A stretch of DNA of 43,722 bases from contig CALDIF010000027.1 of the NCBI GenBank assembly GCA_937901905.1, forward strand, positions 1 to 43,722. The letters run 5' to 3'. How positions within the stretch are numbered: position 1 is the first letter of the stretch; each line of letters opens with the position of its first letter. Shown here one piece after another: positions 8,164-15,629 of the stretch. Made by a program: the position numbers and the translations under genes. The notes beneath the pieces are model-generated. The model was not told the DNA's origin. It did not search any database and was given only the letters and a program-made list of their open reading frames with translations. The stretch comes from an uncultured Porphyromonadaceae bacterium. Lineage in GTDB: Bacteria > Bacteroidota > Bacteroidia > Bacteroidales > Muribaculaceae.

Positions 8164-9545
8164 CGTTTTGTATATTTCCGGATTAAAATATAAAGTGCAT
8201 CTGCGATAACTTTTGCAAAAGTTGGAGGTACGGCATTTCCAATCATCTTGTATTGATACATTCTACCGCCAAGGAACTCAAAATCATCATCAAAAGATTG
8301 TAACCGAGCTGCTTCTCTCACAGTAATAGAGCGAGCTTGTGCCGGGTCGGGATGTATATGCCTCATACCATCTTTGAAAAGATGGGCCGGTATAGTGTTA
8401 CTCGGTTCATCTTCTCGCAGAACATAATACTTATGAATATTACTTTCTCTGCCAGTCTTCTCTGTATAGAGTTTTTTTAATTTTTCTGTGCTGATATATT
8501 CAAATCTACCGCTTTGAATATCTTCTGCAAGCATTCTAAAAATACCTATATCTCTAATGTTATGGAATCTTGGCTCATGATTCAAAATGCCGTCGTATGA
8601 CAATGGATAATGAGAGTAATTAGTACCATTTACTCTTGTTTTTTCATCCAAAGGAGTGAACCCTGGCAAATCACCTATCGCTTCAGAAACAGATTTATGT
8701 TTGCATTTAAAAGTTGGTATTATGCGCTTGTAGAAATCTGACAACATGTAATCTCCCAATTGTTCATTATTTGAAAGCACATCTTGTCGAATTCCTAAAA
8801 TAATAATGCGTTTGCGATGTTGAGGAACGCCAAAATCAGCAACATCAAATAGAGCCTCTTTGAAATCAGAAGCAACAAAATATCCGGCTTTCTTAAATTC
8901 AGCTCTTATTATATTCACAATAGGCTCACCAGTTGGTGCAGCACTCAAAAGTCCTACTACATTCTCAAAAACAAAGAATTTTGGCATGTACTGTTTCACA
9001 ACTCTTATGTAACTCTCAAAAAGAAAATTACGATAATCATTTCTCATTCCATGCTCATCACGAATTCTCCCGGCTAATGAATACGCTTGACAAGGTGGCC
9101 CACCAATAATTACATCAACATCACGACCGTTGACAAGTGCATTCAAGCCTATATGATGACCATACTCTTCATCATCAAATCCATTTAGCAACTCATCTGT
9201 TCGTTGAATATCGAAACGTATAACTTCATTATCCGCATTATTATGATGCCATTTGCTTGAAAGCCTATGTTTAAGAGTTTCACACATAGGTTGTTCCCAT
9301 TCCACATGAGCAAATGAAGTGAAATGTCCTGACTGCAAAAAACCATCACTTAACCCTCCACAACCGGCAAAAAGGTCAATGAAAGACAATCTTTCATCGG
9401 CCACTGCTGTTTGTGCTACTATTTGAGATGTTACGATTGTATCAAAGTAAGCATCAAACAATGAACGCTGATAGGCAACGGCTTCTTCTTCAACCATGCC
9501 CATTTCAACAAGTTCATCTATAGTATATAGCTTTTTTTCAGCCAT
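8160..9545 (-). CDS. DNA (cytosine-5) methyltransferase, first in R-M operon
   Basis: This is a C5-cytosine methyltransferase of about 461 residues. All main motifs are present: I (FIDLFAGCGGLSDGF), IV with catalytic Cys (IIGGPPCQAYSLAG), VI (FVFENVVGLL), VIII (QHRKRIIILGIR), IX (TVREAARLQSFDDDF) and X (YKMIGNAVPPTFAK). A 55-residue N-terminal segment before motif I contains a small helical domain (YTIDELVEMGMVEEEA). The longer ORF reaches 9599, but the promoter -7 element lies at 9587-9594, so the start at 9545 (MAEKKLYT) is preferred. The target recognition region between VIII and IX is large and differs completely from that of the neighbouring enzyme. Confidence 0.92.
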   Translation of the reverse strand: MAEKKLYTIDELVEMGMVEEEAVAYQRSLFDAYFDTIVTSQIVAQTAVADERLSFIDLFAGCGGLSDGFLQSGHFTSFAHVEWEQPMCETLKHRLSSKWHHNNADNEVIRFDIQRTDELLNGFDDEEYGHHIGLNALVNGRDVDVIIGGPPCQAYSLAGRIRDEHGMRNDYRNFLFESYIRVVKQYMPKFFVFENVVGLLSAAPTGEPIVNIIRAEFKKAGYFVASDFKEALFDVADFGVPQHRKRIIILGIRQDVLSNNEQLGDYMLSDFYKRIIPTFKCKHKSVSEAIGDLPGFTPLDEKTRVNGTNYSHYPLSYDGILNHEPRFHNIRDIGIFRMLAEDIQSGRFEYISTEKLKKLYTEKTGRESNIHKYYVLREDEPSNTIPAHLFKDGMRHIHPDPAQARSITVREAARLQSFDDDFEFLGGRMYQYKMIGNAVPPTFAKVIADALYILIRKYTKR

Positions 9546-9586
9546 TAAATATATCAAAAATGAAATTATAATGATGTTATAAACTA

Positions 9587-9594
9587 CAAAGATA
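9587..9594 (-). promoter_or_regulatory. -7 element for the R-M operon
   Basis: The minus strand reads TATCTTTG, 42 bases before the preferred start at 9545. No clear TTG is seen 19-21 bp upstream. Its position argues against the ORF start at 9599. Confidence 0.55.
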
Positions 9595-9599
9595 CTCAA

Positions 9600-9898
9600 A
9601 TTTTCTCACACAGACCCCCCCTGTGGATAACTTTTTGCTCATTTGCTCAAAAACGCCCAAAAAGGGCACTGCGACTTTCACCACACTCCCCAAATTGAGC
9701 AACATAAACAGTAATTTTAATTTCGTGAGTAGGAATTTCGTTAATCTTTACTCGTTACTCGTTACCCATGCGGTGCAGCGCATTTTTCACTACTCACTAC
9801 TCAGTTACCTGCAAGGTAACCTCTTTTGCATCAACGTGTTCGCTTAATCTGGTCTGTTGCATAAAGGGGACGTCCCATAAATAAGCCCATGAGGGCGA
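9600..9898. other. Gene-free spacer with right copy of the 21-bp repeat
   Basis: This stretch right of the R-M operon holds no convincing gene. It contains a small hairpin at about 9653-9666 (CGCCC AAAAA GGGC), short direct repeats (TACTCGTTACTCGTTACC near 9750; CACTACTCACTACTCA near 9787), and the right copy of the 21-bp repeat at 9878-9898. The repeat ends exactly where the truncated response-regulator homology begins. Confidence 0.55.
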
Positions 9899-10386
9899 CA
9901 TTGCAATCACGTTGTCCCGACGTGTTGTTAACCGATATTTCGTTGCCCGATGGTGATATTGTCGATTTTTGCCACGAAGTGTTGGAAGATTTTCCTGCAG
10001 TAAAGATTATCGTACTCACCGTTCATGACGAGTACTCGGTCATCAAGAGGATGTTAGACATCGGTGTGCACGGTTATTTGCTCAAATCATCGTCCTCAAG
10101 TGAATTGGTTGATGCCATTGAGCGAGTGTGGAAAGATGAACACTATGTCAGCGCGGAGGTCTCGGATATTCTCTCAAAATCGGCTCCGGTCGAGGTGTCC
10201 TTGACAGCAGTGGAAACTAAAGTGCTTCGGCTGATTTGTGACGGCTTTACCAATCCGCAGATAGCCGGGAAACTGTGTTTGGGTGTTGAAACGATTAATT
10301 GGTATCGCAAGCGTTTACTCGCCAAGTTCAATGTCAATAACTCGGTGAGTCTTGTAAGGCGCGTGCTCACCGAGCATATCATTTGA
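9889..10386 (+). pseudogene. 5'-truncated LuxR/NarL-family response regulator
   Basis: The 165-residue ORF is a NarL-type response regulator missing its first 35-40 residues. The phosphoacceptor Asp16 (LLTDISLP), the conserved Thr44 and Lys66 of the receiver are present, but the N-terminal beta-strand with the paired acidic residues that bind magnesium is gone. The C-terminal helix-turn-helix (about residues 103-165, LTAVETKVLRLICDGFTNPQIA) is intact. The apparent ATG lies inside the 21-bp repeat that also borders the R-M island on the left, so the reading frame was created by a rearrangement. Without the acidic pair it cannot be phosphorylated normally. It could still make a DNA-binding fragment, but I treat it as broken. 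It overlaps the convergent AraC gene by 8 bases. Confidence 0.75.
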
Positions 10387-11278
10387 GTGTGTTATCCTTG
10401 TGTCGTGCCCGCCTCAACGAGAGTGGGGTACACCCTCGCATACGTCTGTAAAATTTGTCAAGTGCTGCCGAAGTTGAAAAATTCAGCCTGTCGGCAATTT
10501 GTGCAACGGTCAAGTCGGTCGACTTGATAAGCCACGTCGCTTCAATCGCCAGCATCTCATCGATGCAGTCAACAACAGTCCTACCGGTGATTTTTTTCAC
10601 GACGCGTGACAGATAATTCGCTGTGATGCTTAACCTGTCGGCGTAGAATGCAATATCGTGCCTGTTGATGAAGTGCTCTTGCAGCAGGGTGTAGAACGAG
10701 ATGAATATTTCCTCGGTGCGACGACTGATGTCCAACCTCGCTTTCTCAAAGGCTTGAATGCTGATCAAGTCATTGATAAAGACCGATGTGAGCATTTCGA
10801 GGATTTCGCTTTTCAACGCAATGGGCTGATGTATGTACTCGTAAATCAACTCCATTATCTTTAACAAGCGATTGCTGTCACTGTCGGATAACACTATTTT
10901 TGATTTGCCGAACTGTGAAATGGGAATAACCGTTGCGCGCAAGAGATTCCGAAATGCTTGGGTGTCGTAGGCGGTCGAGGTGTCTATTTTCAAGCATATA
11001 CCGCTATATTCCTCACTCACTGCCACAATACTAACCGCGCTGCCGGGATAATAGACAAACATTTCATCATGGTCGAAAGTCAATTCTTGACTTCCGTTTA
11101 TCAGGCGAAGTCTGCCCGACAATATCAACGTGAAGGTGTAACCGTTAAACGATTGTGCCATGTTATTCGTCAACAGTGTCCTCTCGGCGTCGTTGTAAGA
11201 GCATGCGATTTTCCCATTCCATATTTCACTCTTGTTGGAACTCCCCACGATGTCGTATAGTTGGTCTATATTATACAT
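10379..11278 (-). CDS. AraC-family transcriptional regulator
   Basis: This cytoplasmic regulator has an N-terminal sensing domain (cupin-like, with FDHDEMFVYYPGSAVSI near residue 70) and a C-terminal double helix-turn-helix (about 205-299). The latter includes FYADRLSITANYLSRVVKKITG and TVAQIADRLNFSTSAALDKFYRR. The longer ORF starts at 11308, but the -7 element TATCTTTG lies at 11305-11298. The start at 11278 (MYNIDQLYD), giving 299 residues, is therefore chosen. It is divergent from the ferritin-like/DoxX/flavin operon and is the obvious candidate to control it. The effector is unknown. Confidence 0.9.
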   Translation of the reverse strand: MYNIDQLYDIVGSSNKSEIWNGKIACSYNDAERTLLTNNMAQSFNGYTFTLILSGRLRLINGSQELTFDHDEMFVYYPGSAVSIVAVSEEYSGICLKIDTSTAYDTQAFRNLLRATVIPISQFGKSKIVLSDSDSNRLLKIMELIYEYIHQPIALKSEILEMLTSVFINDLISIQAFEKARLDISRRTEEIFISFYTLLQEHFINRHDIAFYADRLSITANYLSRVVKKITGRTVVDCIDEMLAIEATWLIKSTDLTVAQIADRLNFSTSAALDKFYRRMRGCTPLSLRRARHKDNTLK

Positions 11279-11297
11279 GTCTGTCAGGTTTAGGCTG

Positions 11298-11305
11298 CAA
11301 AGATA
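11298..11305 (-). promoter_or_regulatory. -7 element of the AraC regulator promoter
   Basis: The minus strand reads TATCTTTG, 20 bases before the ATG at 11278. No TTG at standard distance is evident, which would fit a promoter needing an activator. The spacer to 11436 also holds the plus-strand promoter of the ferritin-like operon, where only a near-match TAACTTTA at about 11379 is seen. Confidence 0.55.
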
Positions 11306-11435
11306 CAAAATTCTCGTTTGTCACGTTTGGGATAATCATTAGAATGTCGGAAATTATGCTCGATATGACCGAACATTATAACTTTACAAAGTCGATTGAC
11401 AATAAATAACAATTAATCGTTTAAAACCTATAGAA

Positions 11436-11891
11436 ATGGATGCAAAGAAATCTATTGAAGCATTACAGTTGTTTGTAACCGGTCTCACCGAGGGTGCTCT
11501 TGTTCACAAGATGCAAGGACAAATTTTCAAGTCACAAGGTTTTGAGAAATTGGGTCAAAAGTATATTGACCACTTCAACGAGGAAATGGAATGGGTTGAG
11601 AAGTTTGTCAGCCGCATTCTCGACCTCGGTGGAGAAGTGAAGTTTGAGGGGGCTAAGAGTCGCGACCTCATCTGCAACCCGATTGACTACGTCAAGGCAG
11701 ATCTCGAGATACAGTGTGCCGGTGTGGACTTGCTCTACAAGTGTGTGGAAACAGTCATCAACGACCCCACCACTTACGACATCTTGAAGGCTTACCTCGC
11801 CGATGAGGAGGAAGACCTCTATTGGAGCCGGGGCGCGATTGAGATGATAGAGTGTATCGGTGCGCAAAACTGGTTGTTGCGTCAACTGTAA
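11436..11891 (+). CDS. Ferritin-like / bacterioferritin-like protein
   Basis: The 151-residue all-helical protein has the length and pattern of a four-helix ferritin-like subunit. Acidic clusters that could be metal ligands occur in helix 2 (FNEEMEWVEKF, about 47-57) and in the last helices (LADEEEDLYW, about 123-132). The classical ExxH motif is not complete in helix 2, where Trp takes the His place, so the metal site may be unusual. Likely roles are iron storage or protection from oxidants. It is the first gene of an operon with DoxX (gap 9 bases), a flavin-binding protein and a small winged-helix protein, opposite an AraC regulator. Family assignment is good; the activity is inferred. Confidence 0.75.
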   Translation: MDAKKSIEALQLFVTGLTEGALVHKMQGQIFKSQGFEKLGQKYIDHFNEEMEWVEKFVSRILDLGGEVKFEGAKSRDLICNPIDYVKADLEIQCAGVDLLYKCVETVINDPTTYDILKAYLADEEEDLYWSRGAIEMIECIGAQNWLLRQL

Positions 11892-11900
11892 GGCAGTCCG

Positions 11901-12335
11901 ATGAATTGGATCAAACTCATAGTGCGACTGCTATTGGGGCTGTTTATGACCTTTGCCGGCATAACACACCTCACTGTAGCACGGCAGGAATTCATTGCCC
12001 AAGTGCCGACTTGGTTGCAGTTTTCTCCCCAATTCACCGATTTTGTCGTGTTGGCATCGGGGGTGGTGGAAATTGCGTTAGGCTTGTGCATGATATTGCT
12101 GTGGAAAAAGAAGGCTGTTGTGGGTGCTTTGCTCGCTTTGTTTTACGTGGCCATATTTCCGGGTAACATCAACCAATATATTAATCACATCAGCGCATTC
12201 GGTCTTGACACCGACCGAGCGCGACTGATCAGGCTCTTTTTTCAGCCGGTGTTGATTTTTCTCGCGTTATGGTCAACCGAAGGGTGGAGTGTGCTGAAAC
12301 ACCGGTGGAGTGCGCTATTCAATAAAAATAATTAA
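11901..12335 (+). CDS. DoxX-family membrane protein
   Basis: The 144-residue protein has four transmembrane helices and the DoxX pattern: LLLGLFMTFAGITHL near residue 15, a second helix VVLASGVVEIALGLCMILLW near 50, and an FPGNINQYI turn after the third helix. DoxX proteins are inner-membrane redox-related proteins often found beside quinone or thiosulfate enzymes and in oxidative-stress loci. It begins 9 bases after the ferritin-like gene and is followed by a flavin-binding enzyme, so a joint stress or redox role is reasonable but unproven. Confidence 0.85.
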   Translation: MNWIKLIVRLLLGLFMTFAGITHLTVARQEFIAQVPTWLQFSPQFTDFVVLASGVVEIALGLCMILLWKKKAVVGALLALFYVAIFPGNINQYINHISAFGLDTDRARLIRLFFQPVLIFLALWSTEGWSVLKHRWSALFNKNN

Positions 12336-12354
12336 CAATACAAAATTCAAGACA

Positions 12355-12753
12355 ATGGAAGGAATTCTCACAGTTTATGACTTCCTGGAGAAGGCGGGAA
12401 CGTTCTACCTCGCCACGGTTGAGGGTGACCGACCTCGCGTGCGACCCTATGGCGCAATGTTGATGTTTGAAGGTAAAATCTATATCATGGCATTCGGCAA
12501 GACCAATGCAACCCGTCAAATTGCCGAGAACCCTAACGCCGAGATTTGCGCCTTCAAGGGTCAAACGTTACGCATTGAGTGTACGCTCGTTGAAGACAAT
12601 CGCCCCGAAGTCGGCAAAGCCCTTGTTGACAAGATGCCGGCACTCAAGCCCGCTTTAGGCGAGCACGGCGAGAATGGTGTGATGTATTATTTGAGCAATG
12701 CGACAGCCACTTTCTTTAATTTGATGGAACCGGTCGAAACAATCACCTTTTAA
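12355..12753 (+). CDS. Pyridoxamine 5'-phosphate oxidase-like flavin-binding protein
   Basis: The 132-residue protein has the FMN-binding split-barrel pattern. It starts with a helix (VYDFLEKAGTFYLATVEGDRPRVRPYG), then the strand pair FEGKIYIMAFGKTNATRQI and NPNAEICAFKGQTLRIE. It is of the small single-domain class that reduces or oxidises unknown substrates with flavin, not the biosynthetic PdxH. An upstream ATG at 12310 overlaps doxX by 26 bases; the start at 12355 (MEGILTVYD) fits the family better. It is third in the ferritin-like operon. Confidence 0.85.
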   Translation: MEGILTVYDFLEKAGTFYLATVEGDRPRVRPYGAMLMFEGKIYIMAFGKTNATRQIAENPNAEICAFKGQTLRIECTLVEDNRPEVGKALVDKMPALKPALGEHGENGVMYYLSNATATFFNLMEPVETITF

Positions 12754-12767
12754 TCGCTCATGACGTT

Positions 12768-12947
12768 ATGGGAATTAAAGAACAAGTGCCGGAGGCAATG
12801 CGTAAGGTCGGTGTGCCCTTGAGTGTGGGCAAAGTTGCCGAACTCACCGGACTTGACCGCAAGGTCATCGACAAGGCATTCGCCGAGTTGAAGAAAGATG
12901 GTGCCATCGTGTCAACCGTCCGTTGCAAGTGGGAACCTGCAAAGTGA
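12768..12947 (+). CDS. Small winged-helix protein, 59 aa
   Basis: This short gene runs from ATG at 12768 to TGA at 12947, 14 bases after the flavin protein. The product begins MGIKEQVPEAMRKVG, then VGKVAELTGLDRKVIDKAF, and ends KDGAIVSTVRCKWEPAK. This is a single winged helix-turn-helix: helix 2 and the recognition helix at about 20-39, wing at 44-53. A strong terminator follows at 12961. Proteins of this size and pattern are common in Bacteroidales next to small stress operons, but their DNA targets are not known to me. It may be an operon-encoded regulator. Confidence 0.75.
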   Translation: MGIKEQVPEAMRKVGVPLSVGKVAELTGLDRKVIDKAFAELKKDGAIVSTVRCKWEPAK

Positions 12948-12960
12948 ATGTAATGCTCAC

Positions 12961-13007
12961 GGGGAGGTCATGCTATACACTCAAGTTGGCGACCTCCCCA
13001 TTTTATT
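12961..13007 (+). terminator. Rho-independent terminator of the ferritin-like operon
   Basis: GGGGAGGTC at 12961-12969 pairs perfectly with GACCTCCCC at 12991-12999 and is followed by ATTTTATT. It ends the operon beginning at 11436 and separates it from the convergent gene at 13029. Confidence 0.85.
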
Positions 13008-13028
13008 ACCCCAAATAACCTAAGCCGC

Positions 13029-13925
13029 TTACCGGAGGTTGATATAGTTCTGGGCAAACAATAGAGCAAAATAGGTCGCTACAAGTTCGGCTTGGGCGGG
13101 GGTGAGGTGGAGTACAGCCGGATTGATATAGGCGGTGTCACCATCGGGGTGGGAACCGAGCACAAGATAAGCGCCATCGGCCTCGTCATCAATCAGCGTG
13201 AACCAGTAAACGTCTTTATCATCGAGTATGGCGAGCGACAAGTCATTACAATCCTCACCGAAGGTTACAATCGATGTAACATCGTGGGCTGTGGTGAAGA
13301 CCCAATCATTGCCCGGGGAATCATCATCTGTGAAAAGGTATATGAAAAGTGCCATCGTCTCGGGGTTGAGAACTATCGAAAAATCGGCCGTTGCCGGCGA
13401 CGGTTCGCCATCAAGAATCAATTCGAGCCCTTCGGCTTTGAGGTTTATGAGTTTGTCGGGATTTGTGATGCCGTCCTGAGACTTCAGCGTGCCGGGCACG
13501 CTCTGCAACTCGCGGAGTGCCGTCTCGATGCGGTTGATGTACCCGCACGCCTTCACCACCGGCGGCATCTCCAGTAGCGGCACTCGGGTCGGTGGGGTGG
13601 GTTGCTTGGGCTTGAATGCCATGATGTCGTAGGACGTCTTGCCCGACTTGAGGTTCACCACCGCCCAATCTTTTGCCTTGAAGTTAACCTTCTTGTAGCC
13701 TAAACAGTTAACGGTGAGCGTTGAGCCACCTTCGGCAGTGATTTGGAAACGACCCTCACGGTCGGTGAGTGACGTGCCGTAGGCTTGTTTGCCACTCACG
13801 GCGGCACCCATCACGGGGTTGCCGTCACCATCCACCACCATGCCGCGGATAGAGTCGGCTCCGGCAACAAGTATCACTGCCGTCATCGTGGCGAATAACA
13901 ATATTAGTCTCATTTTGTTTTTCAT
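13029..13925 (-). CDS. Secreted protein with CarboxypepD_reg-like domain
   Basis: The 298-residue protein has a signal peptide (residues 1-23, ending VAGA). A carboxypeptidase-regulatory-like beta-sandwich follows at about 25-95 (IRGMVVDGDGNPVMGAAVSG, LTDREGRFQI). This is the module that opens SusC/TonB receptors and many Bacteroidales surface proteins. Here no TonB plug or barrel follows; instead there is a Pro-rich linker (KPKQPTPPTR) and an unrecognised 180-residue domain rich in Asp. It is probably periplasmic or surface-exposed. A good promoter lies at 13980-14010. Function is unknown. Confidence 0.75.
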   Translation of the reverse strand: MKNKMRLILLFATMTAVILVAGADSIRGMVVDGDGNPVMGAAVSGKQAYGTSLTDREGRFQITAEGGSTLTVNCLGYKKVNFKAKDWAVVNLKSGKTSYDIMAFKPKQPTPPTRVPLLEMPPVVKACGYINRIETALRELQSVPGTLKSQDGITNPDKLINLKAEGLELILDGEPSPATADFSIVLNPETMALFIYLFTDDDSPGNDWVFTTAHDVTSIVTFGEDCNDLSLAILDDKDVYWFTLIDDEADGAYLVLGSHPDGDTAYINPAVLHLTPAQAELVATYFALLFAQNYINLR

Positions 13926-13979
13926 AGGAAATAAGTATTGGTTTGTTATGCGAATCGGAGATTATACAACTCCACCGCC

Positions 13980-14010
13980 CAAAGATAGTAAAACTCAACA
14001 TGTTGTACAA
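13980..14010 (-). promoter_or_regulatory. Promoter for the CarboxypepD_reg-like protein
   Basis: The minus strand has TATCTTTG at 13987-13980 and TTG at 14010-14008, separated by 20 bp. It is a near-ideal Bacteroidetes promoter, about 55 bases before the start codon. Confidence 0.8.
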
Positions 14011-14100
14011 ATTTAATTGTTAAAAACCCATCATGGCGACGTGGTGGTAACGAACCGGGCTTGTTGAAAAGTGCGGAGACATGAACATCAAGGGGGCAAA

Positions 14101-15270
14101 TTACTGATGTTGCTCGGGTGGTAAACTTTGGAGATTGCGAGTGAGCCACACCTGTGCCAGAAACATCACCGACAGTGCAACGGCAACTTTGTAGGGCGCG
14201 GCAATGTCTGCCTTGTCGAAGAGGACTCCCGACAGGGGCATTACCAATAAAGGCGACACGAATTGTCCCAAATATAATGCAGCCGACAGCAATGGCATCA
14301 CAGTGTTGACCGAGTCGCGTCCGCCCTTTATCGAAGCGATTGTGTTCAAGTAGGGCACACCCAATCCCGCCGAAATGCCAATCAAAGCCGACCCTGCGAT
14401 GATGAGTGATAATCCGTCAGCCCATGCCAAGCACGAGTAGCCGGCTATAAACATCAACGGAGCGAAATATTTTAACTGCCGGCGGCAGGCATTCATGATA
14501 CCCCCGAAAGCCATGCCTACAAGGAAAGCGACGAGGTCGAGTCCGACCATAATCACGGTTGTTGAAGTGGTGCTTATTTCACATTGCCGGGGTGCGGTAA
14601 TGGCGAAGTTGGTAGGGTAGACAAAAAATATGGTCATTAACAAGAACATACCCGTTACCGAGGGGTGAAAACGGACAAGATTGCTTAACTTGATTGTTTT
14701 GCCTTCGGTTGACAATCGTGCATCGGGAAGCCAAATGATGACCATGACCAGCGCAATAAGTCCGAGCAGATACACGAGGAAGGCATAGTTCCATTCCACT
14801 TGAGCGAGAAGTCCGGCAAGCAACGTGGCGACCACTCCGCCCATTTGGTTCATTGCTGCCGAGAATCCCATCAGTTGTGCTTGTCGCTCGGGTGGATAGT
14901 AAAAGGCAAGCAACCCCGTTGATAAAGGCATAATCAACCCCACGCTCACACCTAACAGTCCCCTCATTATCATCAGGGCGTAAATGTCGGCACAAAAATA
15001 ACAACCGGCTCCGGCAACAACATATAGCAACAGTCCTGAAATGGCGATTGTGCGTGATGACAGGTGTGAGGCAACGGTGCTGAAAAAGAAGTTTGTCACG
15101 ATTATAAACAACGCCGGCATGCTCACGATGAGTTGTACGAGAATTGCCGGTCGGTAGGCAAAGTGTTGCTTGATTAATCCCAAAGCGGGGGCTATGGCAG
15201 CACCTGCCATCACGGTGAGCAACGACATTGACAGTATTGTTGCCGTCACCTTGTGTGAAATTTTTTCCAT
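14101..15270 (-). CDS. MFS transporter (putative drug/metabolite exporter)
   Basis: The 389-residue protein has about twelve hydrophobic helices with the 6+6 layout of the major facilitator superfamily. An MFS motif A-like loop is not well preserved. The segment MPLSTGLLAFYYPPERQAQLMGF near 135-157 resembles motif C/B of 12-TM drug exporters. Residues 1-40 contain the first helix (ATILSMSLLTVMAGAAIAPALG), typical of multidrug-type members. It sits in the inner membrane and probably exports a small molecule. Substrate cannot be told. A promoter 147 bases upstream (15417-15447) serves it alone. Confidence 0.88.
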   Translation of the reverse strand: MEKISHKVTATILSMSLLTVMAGAAIAPALGLIKQHFAYRPAILVQLIVSMPALFIIVTNFFFSTVASHLSSRTIAISGLLLYVVAGAGCYFCADIYALMIMRGLLGVSVGLIMPLSTGLLAFYYPPERQAQLMGFSAAMNQMGGVVATLLAGLLAQVEWNYAFLVYLLGLIALVMVIIWLPDARLSTEGKTIKLSNLVRFHPSVTGMFLLMTIFFVYPTNFAITAPRQCEISTTSTTVIMVGLDLVAFLVGMAFGGIMNACRRQLKYFAPLMFIAGYSCLAWADGLSLIIAGSALIGISAGLGVPYLNTIASIKGGRDSVNTVMPLLSAALYLGQFVSPLLVMPLSGVLFDKADIAAPYKVAVALSVMFLAQVWLTRNLQSLPPEQHQ

Positions 15271-15416
15271 TTTGATACTCCGTCTGTTATGAACCGAAAA
15301 AATGTTTGTTTACTATAATGCCGGAAGTTCATAACTGGATTTACACGGAGTTATAATCGTTGTGAGTCAAGTGTGCTCGGTTCCGAAACGCGCTATCGAT
15401 CCCGGTTTTTGCGCTG

Positions 15417-15447
15417 CAAAGGTATACAATTTTGCCGTAATAGCCAA
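15417..15447 (-). promoter_or_regulatory. Promoter for the MFS transporter
   Basis: The minus strand has TACCTTTG at 15424-15417 and TTG at 15447-15445, spaced by 20 bp. Confidence 0.7.
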
Positions 15448-15568
15448 ACCGCAATACCACCGAATGTCCCGACGAAACGTCAGTTGGAAACCGACCGCCG
15501 TAATAAAGAGTTTCCCGTCGTAAATGTGATTTTTTTCATATTAAGCCGCCCAATTACAGGAAAATTTA

Positions 15569-15576
15569 TATCTTTG
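15569..15576 (+). promoter_or_regulatory. -7 element for guanine deaminase
   Basis: The plus strand reads TATCTTTG, 53 bases before the start at 15630. No TTG is seen at 19-21 bp upstream. Confidence 0.55.
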
Positions 15577-15629
15577 CATTGACATAACCGGTATTAATGC
15601 CGAACCATTGATGAAAACCTGTCAAAACA

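Larger units (their letters stand above)
15271..15629. other. Divergent intergenic region between MFS and guanine deaminase genes
   Basis: This 359-base spacer has no gene. It carries the minus-strand promoter at 15417-15447, with a long leader of about 140 bases before the MFS start, and the plus-strand -7 element at 15569-15576. I see no strong hairpin or operator in it. Confidence 0.5.
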
